A stretch of DNA of 64,000 nucleotides, taken from NCBI GenBank assembly GCA_009768925.2, contig VHIT02000054.1:186001-250000 (forward strand), read 5' to 3'. Origin of the DNA: Cryptosporidium bovis (lineage: Eukaryota; Apicomplexa; Conoidasida; Eucoccidiorida; Cryptosporidiidae). This document shows, one piece after another, positions 1 to 9,334 of this stretch. The notes beneath the pieces are model-generated. The model did no database searches, had not been told where the DNA came from, and was given only the letters and a program-made list of their open reading frames with translations. Within the stretch, counting starts at the first letter, position 1; each line of letters starts with the position of its first letter. The position numbers were made by a program, and so were the translations under genes.

Positions 1-882
1 TATTAAGTGTGTATTATCTTCATTTTCTTTAGTGCCATCTTTTTCACTTACTTTTTGTGCACAAAGTGACGAAAGTAGTTCTTTCAAAGAGAGTAGTTGT
101 CCAACAAGCATATCTTCAAAAAGAATTATAATATCATTTGTACCTTCAGAGCAATTAGAAAAAATAACGTCTTCTGAGAACTCTACTATGGTTTTGACGA
201 GTTCGTTGATTTTTTTGGGGCAAATTGACCTTATTATCTTTCTAAAAAACTTTATTTGTGACTCACCCAAGTTTTTTGCTGTTTCTGGACTTATACCCTG
301 ACTAATAATTCTAAGAATTTCTTGCAAAAATGGAAGAACTATCCCAAATATATTATCATTCACTTCTTCAAATCTTAACACAATTTCTATATATAGATCA
401 AATATTCTTGAAACCAAAATATGAGGAACCTGATTGTTGTATTTCTCGTCTGCTAATTTCTTCAATAGATCAACAAGGGCATCGGTGAACACTGAGAATT
501 TATCCTCAGAGAGGTCACTCACTGTTACACTCCTAGAAGAGAAGATCAATATTAAAAATTCAATCAATAGTTCCATTTGATTACAGTAGTTTTCATTAAT
601 AGATTCATATTTGTGCATTAGAATATCAATTAATACTAGAAAAGAAAGCTCAGAATATTTTTCTAGTGCTCTCCTTTTTCTAGCGTCCCCATTATCACTA
701 TTTTCTTGAGAAATTGGCATCAATAGATTTTCACATTCAAATTCCAATTTTTTTTTAAACAAGCATCTATTCTTCCCACAAATACTCGAAAACCATTTCT
801 CTAAGTAGCCAACTAAGGATGTGAATATATCACTTCCTACTCTATCATTGTAATTAAATATGAGATTCAATACTTTTTCCAT
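1..882 (-). CDS. Helical hypothetical protein, 3' end beyond window
   Basis: An open minus-strand frame runs without a stop from an ATG at 882 to the window edge, giving 294 codons; the C-terminus lies outside. The protein is rich in Leu, Ile, Glu and Lys and looks wholly helical, with long amphipathic stretches typical of HEAT/ARM-like or nucleolar scaffold proteins. I see no catalytic motif, signal peptide or membrane segment and do not recognise the family. The start is the first ATG of the frame (protein begins MEKVLNLIFNYNDRVG). Upstream lies a 730 bp spacer shared with the divergent gene at 1614. That the frame is real rests on its length and coding-like composition. Confidence 0.75.
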   Translation of the reverse strand, partial: MEKVLNLIFNYNDRVGSDIFTSLVGYLEKWFSSICGKNRCLFKKKLEFECENLLMPISQENSDNGDARKRRALEKYSELSFLVLIDILMHKYESINENYCNQMELLIEFLILIFSSRSVTVSDLSEDKFSVFTDALVDLLKKLADEKYNNQVPHILVSRIFDLYIEIVLRFEEVNDNIFGIVLPFLQEILRIISQGISPETAKNLGESQIKFFRKIIRSICPKKINELVKTIVEFSEDVIFSNCSEGTNDIIILFEDMLVGQLLSLKELLSSLCAQKVSEKDGTKENEDNTHLI

Positions 883-1613
883 GTTTTTAGGAAAAATCTT
901 TTTCTTATTGAGGCTACAAATGGTTACTGTTATTGTGTGTTTGGGTGGGCGCCTTTGCTACTTTCTTTTCTCGAAATATTTCTACTGCTCACTAAAATTT
1001 CCCCTTGCATTATTCTTTAAAACCTTTAGTTACGCTCCTTTTTCGTATTTTTATGTAGCCTTACATTCACACTCATAAATATACTCCAACTTTTATACGC
1101 GTTTTTCATCTTAGTTATATAACATTATAATATTTTCCTTTTACCTTTCAGACGAACATATATTTCAATTTTTACAATGATTTATTCAAGGAAACACACT
1201 GGAAGTTGTAGCGATAGTACTAAGCCACAATTGCAATAAAAGGGTAAACAACACAAGACAGCTGAGTAAATGTCAATATCTCATCTTAAAAGTTTGACCC
1301 TTAGGTGAGGTTTGCTCTTATTTGGGTTCTGTTCTGTGCCGCTACGTTTACCCGGCCAAACGGAAAATGCGCCTATTAACCTAAAACGACTAGGATGAAA
1401 GCAAAGTTCACTTTTAGTTTAAAAAGTCAAACTATTGTCCTATATATACACTTTTCAGTAATAATCTGTTTATTTCCTTGGTTTTGTTAATAAATCTTGG
1501 AGCCTTCAAAACCAGAAATTCCTGAATTAGAATATTGAAAGTTAGCGACAACAGTGAAAGTTCAGAAGCAAGGCAGGTTAATGTGGTTCAAAAAGGCAAC
1601 TTTTTAAATTGGA
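883..1613. other. Divergent intergenic region, 731 bp
   Basis: No convincing gene is seen; the longest frame is 72 codons, rich in Phe/Leu and unlike the neighbours. It should hold the promoters of the two divergent genes. A stretch near 1200-1400 is richer in GC than its surroundings and contains two inverted-repeat pairs (1208-1213 with 1340-1345; 1242-1249 with 1346-1353), which could be RNA structure or chance. Confidence 0.5.
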
Positions 1614-2366
1614 ATGTTCGAGGAAGGTGACAACTCTTTTAATGCATTGAATTTCTTAGGGGAATTGAGGTCCCAAATATCAACTAAAAGAAAGCGTTTT
1701 CGGGAAAAAGGTAACCAAAAGTGGTATCCCGATATATTTGCTGAGAAGAGGTCAAGGCTTCTAACGAAAAAGGACTCTGAATCTAGTGCAGATCAAGTAG
1801 ATATTAAAAGGATATTAAGGATAGCTTTCGATAAGCACTCCGTCGATGGAGAAAACTCCCCCTTAAGTCCCGGTTCAGACATAACTTCACCAAATGAAGA
1901 GGATTTAACGAGCTCTTCGGTTTACTTTGAATTGCCCACATTTGAATATCCATTTTATTTACCTAAGATTTGTTCTTGTGGAATTAAAGGTGAAAAACCG
2001 TCTCAGACGCTTTGTTGTGAAAATGGCGAGTGCGAAGGACTTCTTGAGATTCCATATAGTTTGATTCAAGTTTACCTAAATAGAACTGTTAATTCTATTG
2101 ATACCTTTGTGTCAGAAGTCAGGGGTTTGCCGAATTCCCTTGTTATTTATTATGGCAAACTTAGAAACTCAATAGTTATAGTTATTAATGACAAGAACCA
2201 GGAAAAGTCTGTAATAAAATCTCTCTCACATTATTCACTTGAGTTGGGATGTATTTCTGTTTATCAAGTATCTAAAAATAATAATGGTGATGAATCAAAC
2301 AGGTCATATTCTGCAAAACTAAAATTCAAGGGACTTCCAAGTGATAAGGCTTTGAATTCTCTATAG
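1614..2366 (+). CDS. Hypothetical protein with Cys cluster
   Basis: A single open frame of 250 residues starts at the first ATG. The N-terminal third is basic and Ser-rich and looks disordered. Around residues 121-142 a cluster of cysteines occurs (CSCG, then CCENGEC), which could bind zinc but matches no finger I can name. The C-terminal ~100 residues look folded, with alternating hydrophobic strands (for example LVIYYGKLRNSIVIVIND). No signal peptide or membrane segment is seen. The next gene, MRE11, is convergent about 400 bp downstream. I do not recognise the family; a nuclear regulator or a lineage-specific protein are both possible. Confidence 0.7.
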   Translation: MFEEGDNSFNALNFLGELRSQISTKRKRFREKGNQKWYPDIFAEKRSRLLTKKDSESSADQVDIKRILRIAFDKHSVDGENSPLSPGSDITSPNEEDLTSSSVYFELPTFEYPFYLPKICSCGIKGEKPSQTLCCENGECEGLLEIPYSLIQVYLNRTVNSIDTFVSEVRGLPNSLVIYYGKLRNSIVIVINDKNQEKSVIKSLSHYSLELGCISVYQVSKNNNGDESNRSYSAKLKFKGLPSDKALNSL

Positions 2367-2763
2367 TCGCGAAAATGTCGCTATAAATCAACTTTAGTTA
2401 TTACTGTATCTTTATTTCCTTGTTAAATGGTTCGCCACAATCAAGCAGTTTATTCTACTTTTTGATGATATTTCATATTTGTTTGCGATTTAATTGATTT
2501 TACGAGGAAGTAACTGTAGTGGGAAAAAGATCTATAAAACTAGACAAATACCCATCTTGTATTCCTTTTAATGCTCCTCGAATGAAGCAAGCCTTTTGAA
2601 TTTGTCAAGTGAATATAAGCTATTGACACATCAATTTAGAAAATCAACGAAAATGGTGTTAGGTAATTTATCTCAAACCTTTATAACTTATTTTTTACTC
2701 TAGTGACTATTTCTATTTAAAGCTGGTAATCTAGAGGCGGGTTGTAGCATGCATGAAAAACCA
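2367..2763. other. Convergent intergenic region, 397 bp
   Basis: This is AT-rich sequence between two converging genes, so it should contain both 3' ends. No frame or RNA gene is visible. A GCATGC core (2747-2752) of the type bound by ApiAP2 factors is present but sits beside stop codons rather than in a promoter, so I attach no role to it. Confidence 0.4.
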
Positions 2764-4548
2764 TCAGTTGGTTCTTAAGATTTTTTTTCGAGTTTCTGGA
2801 ATCTCAGTTCCCAATACTCTTTTACTATTACTTGAATCATTTTCTGTTTCAAAATCTGTTATTAATGAGTTGATATTAACATCCTTTGTATCTTCTGAAA
2901 TAATGTCACAGCTTGATTCGTTATTCTGACTTTGAGAAAAAAGATGCAATATTTCCTGGACTTGAAGTTTATAGTGCTTTTGAAAGAACTCTTTTGCTCT
3001 TGATGTGGTTTTAACAAGCATATCCTCTATGGAGTGGTTGTCATGTTTGTTTACAAATGAATTTATTGCTTTGTTAAACTCTTTGATATCAAGTAACTCT
3101 AACCCATTCAGCTTCTGAGAATAATAAGTAACTAAACCCTCAATTATATTAGTCTCGTTTGAGTTTGATAGCATTGTTCCAAGTCTTGAATTTAATCCCA
3201 ACGGATCCTCGTACTCAAATGTTTGTTTTTGATTGTTTTTAGATAATTTATGGAATATTAATAGCTCATGTGGGTTAGCTACTTTACCAATAAATTGATG
3301 GCCGAACCTTTTTGAATTTATAATAAGATCATCATCCTCATATTCAACTTTAAGTCTAATGATGGGCAAATTTAATGATGTATTTTTCATTATTTCAAGT
3401 ATTTCCGGGCATTGAGGGGTTTTCATACAATGCTTTTTTTTTCTTATTTCATTCGCTTCAAGAATAAGCCTATTTATTTCTTCTGAAATTTCCGATTCAA
3501 TGTTTTCTTTGTTGTCGCCTTTTAATTTTAGAGTTTTAAAAATGAACGTTCTTGGAGAAATTAAAGGTATTGGGGTTGTTTTGAAAGTTTTCTCTTTAAT
3601 TTCTAACAAGGTAACGTGTTTATCTATACTCTCTGACTGTATTAAAGATGTAGCTATAGATGAACCTTGTTGTAGTACAAAAAACCCTTTATTTGAAATT
3701 TCTACAGGATTTAATACACACTCGTGCTCATGACCCCAAATTACTAGATCAAGAAAGTCAGGTAAAAACGATTCTGGAATAGAATCCTTTGACAAGCTTC
3801 CACCAAAATTCCCTTTTTTTCTGTTTTGGTGAAATAAAAATATTGAAAACCAACATGAGTCCTCTTCACCGCTATCCTCCGGAACAAAAAAGTGGACTTT
3901 ACCTTTCTCAAAGGATCTATACAACCTCTCATCTCTTATGTTTCCAATTCCATAAATTGCAATTCTTGTGTTTCCCTTCTCTAAAAGCACAGGGGAAACC
4001 TCTATATCATTTACATTTGAATTCTTACCTATATAGTTAATAAATCTAGCAGACTCTAAAATATCTAAAGGAGATAAAAGACCTTCCTCTCCTGGATCAT
4101 CATGATTCCCATGGATTCCAAAAAATGGGATCGAAACATTAGCATCTCCATTGACCCAATTTAATTTGCTATTTTTTGAATCATTATCACCACTTAAAAC
4201 TCTAAAACTTATATTTTTACTTCCCATACAGTACTTTCTAATTATGTTCATAACATTATACATTATATATTTTGAAGGTTTTGCAATGTCAAACAGGTCA
4301 CCTCCATGCAGAACTAAATCGACACTTAGTTTCTTTCCTATTATAAATATTTCCTCCAAAGCAATTAAAGAATCATTGCTTCTTATTCTATAAGTTTAAG
4401 AAAATATACATATTCAAGTTAATAAACAAAATATATTGCCAGTAAAAGTTTGGAGTTGAACATACCTATCTCTTTCTTTGTATCCTGCGTGTGTGTCAGT
4501 GCAAACTAATATTCTAAATGTATTCCCCTCGTCTTTTCCCACCTCCAT
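2764..4548 (-). CDS. MRE11: MRE11 double-strand break repair nuclease (two exons)
   Basis: Metallophosphoesterase nuclease of the MRE11-RAD50 complex, which senses and trims DNA double-strand breaks in the nucleus. Exon 1 is 4548-4466 and exon 2 is 4387-2764, joined across a 78 nt intron, giving 568 residues. Exon 1 supplies the first metal motif, D18-x-H20 (in CTDTHAGY), followed across the junction by RIRSNDSL, as in other MRE11 proteins. Further motifs are HGGDLFD (55-61), GNHD (121-124), H214 in LFHQN, and GHEH (246-249). All phosphodiesterase signature motifs are therefore present. The C-terminal part has the capping region and a polar tail. Without exon 1 the frame lacks its ATG and motif I, which fixes the splice. 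Family lengths are usually 600-700, so the tail is short. Confidence 0.96.
4388..4465 (-). other. MRE11 intron, 78 nt
   Basis: On the minus strand the donor is GTATGT and the acceptor is CTTATAG. Removal joins codon 28 (AG|A, Arg) and restores the conserved DxH motif upstream of the large exon. This is supported by protein conservation rather than transcript data. Confidence 0.92.
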
Positions 4549-4929
4549 TTTTGCCACCTCTCAAATCTTTGCGAGTGCTTTATGTTATGCTCTCGAACTA
4601 TTTTCAAAACTTTCACGCCACCTTCCCTACTAAAACTTTATCCTCTATTTATCTGTAAGTTTTTCAGCCCCAAACATTAAAACGGAGCAAAAAGGATTTC
4701 ACCATTTTCTTTCTTGGCTGATTTAGAAAGCCCCCTTTATCTGCTGGCGCCATCTTTACTAGACAAGCATGACATAAATAACTTGAAAATCTAAAAATAA
4801 CATTTTAAAAAATAACCACGAACAACTAAATTTGAAATTGATTGTAAAATACGAAATACATGTATTTATTTAGATGCGATCTCATTTCAAATAAACCCGT
4901 TAATTCCAGTATATTCAACTTCTTTTATA
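4549..4929. other. Divergent promoter region, MRE11 / secreted protein
   Basis: 381 bp with no frame of note. It contains a perfect palindromic TGGCGCCA at 4745-4752 about 200 bp from the MRE11 ATG and 180 bp from the divergent ATG. Confidence 0.6.
4745..4752. promoter_or_regulatory. E2F-like TGGCGCCA site
   Basis: An eight-base palindrome sits between the divergent MRE11 and secreted-protein genes. GGCGCC-type motifs are known as E2F-like over-represented upstream elements in Cryptosporidium, and E2F control of a DNA repair gene would be natural. Binding is inferred. Confidence 0.5.
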
Positions 4930-6381
4930 ATGAATATAATTAGATTCAATGTAATAATACTGTTTTTGTTCCACATATTTAGCGAACATTTCGTGCAAGC
5001 AGACCGAGATTCTAGTTATAATAAAAACGGTATTTCTGGTGGAGCGTATGAGTTTTTGGCTGATGAACTCTTGTCAGTGAACTTTCCAGCACACAAATTT
5101 AGAGATCTAAAAAGAAAATCAAGGATAGAAATAGAAGTAAACAATAGAATATTACACATATGGGAAGACTCAATAAAGAACGCAGAAATTGTCCTCGAAC
5201 ATTTTTATGTATCAAATGATGATTTGTCTCTCTATGATAATTTTATCTTTGCATCTTTGGTAAGTTAATATGTATATCAATCTTGATTTATAAATTAAAC
5301 TAATCAAATAACATTAATTTACGATCAAATTGTTTAGATTCCACCAAAGTTGCTAAAACTATTAGTAAGAATAGTGAACAATATGATTGAAAATCTTCCT
5401 CCATATGTACAAAATACATACTTCGAAAGTGACGCTGATAAAGTCTTAAATAGCTATAAGAATGCATATGAAAGAGAAAGGAGAAATTATAAGAATGTGG
5501 TTATTAGAACAGCATGCAGACTCGTAATTATATCTGTGCTTATTTCCTCATATGAAAATCTGGAAAATAGAGAGCACTCTGTATTGGTTGGACTAAAGTA
5601 TCCGTTTTTAGATGACATAGAAATAAAGAGTAAATCCACGTTTAGTTCAAAATTGAACGGTATATTTAACGTGATTATTGATTCCTTTAAAAACTTTGGA
5701 GATAGAATAAAATCGGGGATAAGAAAGAGCGTTAAACTCGACTATAGTGATGATAAGTATGATGCAATTGAGATGTTCGAAGCAAACACTCAACAACTTA
5801 TATCTAAAATAAACCAACACAAAATCTCTTCCCAGGTAAGCCTGTTGGGAAAGGATGAAAAATTATATTCCAAATATCCGGGAGTAATCAGTATAATGAA
5901 GATTTATATAGGAAAACAAGAAAGGACCGCAATGAACGTCTTTGATTTGTTTGAAAAATCAATTCAAAAAGAGATGAGTGACCTTTATAATATAAATGAA
6001 ACAAAAAAAAAGTTAACAATTATATGTAGAGATAAACAATTAATTGATTTACTTCCTGCCGGAATGAAATTTAGAAGCTGTATACAGATGTTTAGTGTAG
6101 TTCTACAGCTTTATAGTGGATATTACTACAAGAAAGGGCTCATTCAACGGGGAAGAAGGAATGTCTCAAAAAAAATTGAGAGAATTGCATGCATTAGATT
6201 TATTCAGGTAGGTAAAAAACGAATTAAATAAAAATATTTAAACCGAAAAAATATCACTATTTAATAGGGTATTATTATATATTACAATAGAAATGACCTC
6301 TGGTTAAGAGAAAATATTTATAAAGTAAATAAAAATATAATAGGTATAAATAGTAATGGAAAGCACAAAGACATTGAATAA
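4930..6381 (+). CDS. Secreted protein of unknown family (three exons)
   Basis: Exons 4930-5259, 5338-6207 and 6268-6381 join in phase 0 across 78 and 60 nt introns, giving 437 residues. The N-terminus is a clear signal peptide: Met, then a hydrophobic run (VIILFLFHIF), then a polar cut region near AQ/VQA at about residue 23-25. No later membrane span is seen, so the product should be secreted or sent to a secretory organelle. Residues 150-190 (RRNYKNVVIRTACR) and 385-415 (RRNVSKKIERIACIR) look like two copies of one unit, hinting at an internal duplication. The gene converges on another signal-peptide protein only 15 bp away, which shows weak similarity of the same unit. No known domain is recognised. 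Confidence 0.85.
5260..5337 (+). other. Intron 1 of secreted protein, 78 nt
   Basis: The donor is GTAAGT and the acceptor is TTGTTTAG. Both flanking frames are open and join in phase 0; unspliced reading stops 3 codons into the intron. Confidence 0.9.
6208..6267 (+). other. Intron 2 of secreted protein, 60 nt
   Basis: The donor is GTAGGT and the acceptor is TTTAATAG. Splicing adds 37 residues beginning GIIIYYNRNDLWL; retention would instead end the protein after eight further residues. Confidence 0.8.
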
Positions 6382-6396
6382 ATATTATGACCAATT

Positions 6397-8766
6397 TTAT
6401 CCTAATATAATTCTTAAAGAACTGTCCAATTCATTAATGGTTGAAATTTGATCATTATATATTACAATAATATTCTTCAGCAACGACAAACTATTACTCC
6501 ATTCCCTAACAAAGGTTGTGATCAGTCCTTTTGATTTATCCGAGGTACTTGTTTGTTTTTCTACATTCCTTTTGTTATTCTGTAATAGTTGGTTAATATA
6601 GTTTAATAATTCTCGAGCTTGAGAAAGTATATCTTTGCATCTTTCATAGTTTTTGGATGATTCCTTTTCAACGTAACATTTCATAATAAAGTTGAGTGGT
6701 TTCAAATATTTCTCAAAATCTAGGTTTGTATTACTATCTGAACTACTATTTTCTTGAATGTCAACATTTTTTGCGGCCTTTATGATTTTTTCTTCAATTG
6801 TATTCAATTGACTAATTACTTCGTCCCTGGAACTTCTAACGTTTAAAATGTATTTCTCAGTGCTTTCCAAAGGTGTTATTACTTGTGTCTGCAGTTTTTT
6901 GGAAGTAGAGGGAAGTCTTGACTTTAATTTACCGAATCCACGGCCTTTATTTTTATCAGAAATTGATTGCTTCAAAGTAAATATAGCATCTGAAACCTTG
7001 GATGACAATTCATTAGACTTTGCAATTAATTTATTCTTTAAATCAAGGTCAATATAATCACGCAAAATTTGTGCACTAGTTTTCTTTAAAGACTTATTCT
7101 CTGAAACTGCTTTACAGTATTCAGATTTGATTTTCTCCGCCTGACTTTTCTTGATATACATTACTATCTCCAAATAAAGTACATATGCATGTGAATAAAC
7201 TGAAGCAGGAGTTGAATCACTTTTTAAACAAGACTCAATGACTTCAGAGTAAACTCTATTTGTAAATTTTATTTTTTCCAAGGAAGTCAAGATTGCATTG
7301 GTTGAGCTTTCAATGTATTCCCTAGTATTTTGAATTTCATTAAACGATATGTCGATTATATTTAAAAGATCCTTAATATCATCAAACGAAAATTTTGCAG
7401 GATTTTTTGCATATTTATCTCTTTTCGTTTCTGGAAAATACGGTAAGCCTCTGTTGTTTCTATTTCCAATAGACAATCCCGTTTCCAATATCCTTCTGTT
7501 TTCTCTTGGAGAAAGAATCTTAAAACTCTGTTTATATGGAAATTTAATCAATACTCCGATGTCATTACTTGAAACTAATTCAGTATTGTTTTCAATATCG
7601 TAAGTGCATAAATTTATTATACATTTATCAAAGATAAGTCTCACCTCGTTAACGGTATCTATTACCGAGTGTAGTTTTTGGTAGTTTTTCTCGTAGGAAA
7701 TAAGAACATTTCCAACTGACCTGATCATAAAAATTAACTTCTTTCTAAGTGGAACTGAAATACTTTCATATTTTTCACAGTGATTAATGCTCTCCAATAA
7801 TCTCTTTGCCTGAAGAAGTTCCTGTAATACCAGTTTAGAAAGAGGTGAAGTTACAAATACAATATCTGTAGGTAGATATGGACTGAGATCTACAAATTTA
7901 TCGTTCAAATTTATGTTAACAAGAATCTCAACTTGCTTTCTTCCAATTAAGTCATCGAACTCCAAGTTTTCTTTGAGTTCGTCATAACCTTTTAGTTTTA
8001 CTTTGTATTCGTTAAGAAATAAAATAAGACCAAATATCTGACTATATGAATTGATCCTAGTCATATAGTCATTTAACTCTTCTTTGATGGAATTTATTAC
8101 AAATTTAAACATTTCACTCATTTCATAATCTTTATTTTCTAATCCACCAGCGAAGTTCTCAGAGAGATTCCCATTAAGCTGGTTATGTAATTCATTATAC
8201 AACTTAATACAAGTATCTCTTTTTCTATATATGCTTAAGTCACTTTTAAACTTTTCATCAATGTTATCCTTTAAATTCATTAGTAAATTGATACAGAATT
8301 CAATCTCAAATATTCTAGGTTTAATATAATCAATAACAGTTAGAAATTTCTCTAAAACCTTTATATCATCTGAGTTTTTAATCTGTGATAACTTCTCCCC
8401 CCAAACACTAATCGATTCTCTTAATGTTGACATTTTCATACTATATGTATTTGAGTCAATTAAATGCTCCTGAAATAATTTTAAGGAAGAGTTTTCACAA
8501 ATCGACTGAATATTCTCTTTTTCAGAAAAAACTCCATCATTTAGATTAATGGTATTCTTTATCTTACTCCTCAAAGCTAATGAATCATCATGTTGGATAA
8601 ATACTACTTTGTCTTTGAAAAAGTTAATCAAGTAATCATAGTTTATATTCTCCGAACTCTTCCATTTACTCCAAAACTTCGGCTTAGCACAAACATTACT
8701 TAAGTTACTAACAAATAGGCATATAAATATAGTGATGTTCAAAATGTACACAGTGAATGTAGTCAT
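6397..8766 (-). CDS. Secreted coiled-coil protein, 789 aa
   Basis: A single frame starts at an ATG followed by a strong signal peptide (YILNITIFICLFVSNLSN, predicted cut near CAK, residue ~27). The rest is helical and Lys/Glu/Ser-rich with long coiled-coil stretches, and there is no second membrane span. A central segment (residues ~270-400, around NINLNDKFVDLSPYLP and LRKKLIFMIRSVGNVLISYE) resembles parts of the convergent secreted protein at 4930, suggesting an old tandem pair. Polybasic stretches occur near residues 600-630. The protein may go to a secretory organelle or the host interface; that is inference from the signal peptide only. No enzyme motif is seen. Confidence 0.85.
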   Translation of the reverse strand: MTTFTVYILNITIFICLFVSNLSNVCAKPKFWSKWKSSENINYDYLINFFKDKVVFIQHDDSLALRSKIKNTINLNDGVFSEKENIQSICENSSLKLFQEHLIDSNTYSMKMSTLRESISVWGEKLSQIKNSDDIKVLEKFLTVIDYIKPRIFEIEFCINLLMNLKDNIDEKFKSDLSIYRKRDTCIKLYNELHNQLNGNLSENFAGGLENKDYEMSEMFKFVINSIKEELNDYMTRINSYSQIFGLILFLNEYKVKLKGYDELKENLEFDDLIGRKQVEILVNINLNDKFVDLSPYLPTDIVFVTSPLSKLVLQELLQAKRLLESINHCEKYESISVPLRKKLIFMIRSVGNVLISYEKNYQKLHSVIDTVNEVRLIFDKCIINLCTYDIENNTELVSSNDIGVLIKFPYKQSFKILSPRENRRILETGLSIGNRNNRGLPYFPETKRDKYAKNPAKFSFDDIKDLLNIIDISFNEIQNTREYIESSTNAILTSLEKIKFTNRVYSEVIESCLKSDSTPASVYSHAYVLYLEIVMYIKKSQAEKIKSEYCKAVSENKSLKKTSAQILRDYIDLDLKNKLIAKSNELSSKVSDAIFTLKQSISDKNKGRGFGKLKSRLPSTSKKLQTQVITPLESTEKYILNVRSSRDEVISQLNTIEEKIIKAAKNVDIQENSSSDSNTNLDFEKYLKPLNFIMKCYVEKESSKNYERCKDILSQARELLNYINQLLQNNKRNVEKQTSTSDKSKGLITTFVREWSNSLSLLKNIIVIYNDQISTINELDSSLRIILG

Positions 8767-9326
8767 TTCTTTTCACTTGCACTTTAAAGACAAAAATATC
8801 ACTAAAAGCAGTGAATTTAAAGCACGGAAAAAACGAAGATCGTCTAAGTCACAAGAGATGCTCTGTTAAAATCCATAGGTACCTGCTTATGTCAATATTT
8901 AATTCTTAATAACAATAGAACGGAATAATCAAATAGTCTTTCTTCTCCAAATATTCTCACCCAATTCGGATAAGACCACCCGGCAAATTGCGCGCAAATA
9001 GATACCCATTTAAAATTTCTCTAGGTAAAACAAGCATAAAGCCCTAATGAACTTGAAACTATGGCAAAAAGCGAATTATCATATTTTTAAACCTAAAAGA
9101 TGAGAAATTAATATATTCAATTTAAGGTTCGGACCGGCTTCTTTCAGTACCACTTTTTTTCTCATTTTGAATAGGTATTCTTCAATTAGTTATGCATTCG
9201 GCGGTAAATATACATATCCCCACATTACATGTGTAAATAATTTGTGAGAAAATAGATAAATAATAGTTGGTTAGAAACAATAATGAGAACAAGAAAAGTA
9301 TTAATTGATATGGAATACAATGAACT
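8767..9326. other. Divergent intergenic region, 560 bp
   Basis: No gene frame is visible. An E2F-like TTGCGCGCAAA palindromic core occurs near 8990-9000 and a GGCGG core near 9200. Two short upstream frames end across the start of the next gene (9310-9330 and 9320-9334). Confidence 0.5.
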
Positions 9327-9334
9327 ATGAATAG
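9310..9334 (+). promoter_or_regulatory. Two overlapping upstream short ORFs at the start codon
   Basis: ATG at 9310 encodes six residues and stops with TGA at 9328-9330, sharing ATGA with the main start at 9327. A second ATG at 9320 encodes four residues and stops at 9334. Ribosomes reaching the main ATG must pass or reinitiate after both, so translation may be held low. The layout is seen; the effect is inferred. Confidence 0.45.
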
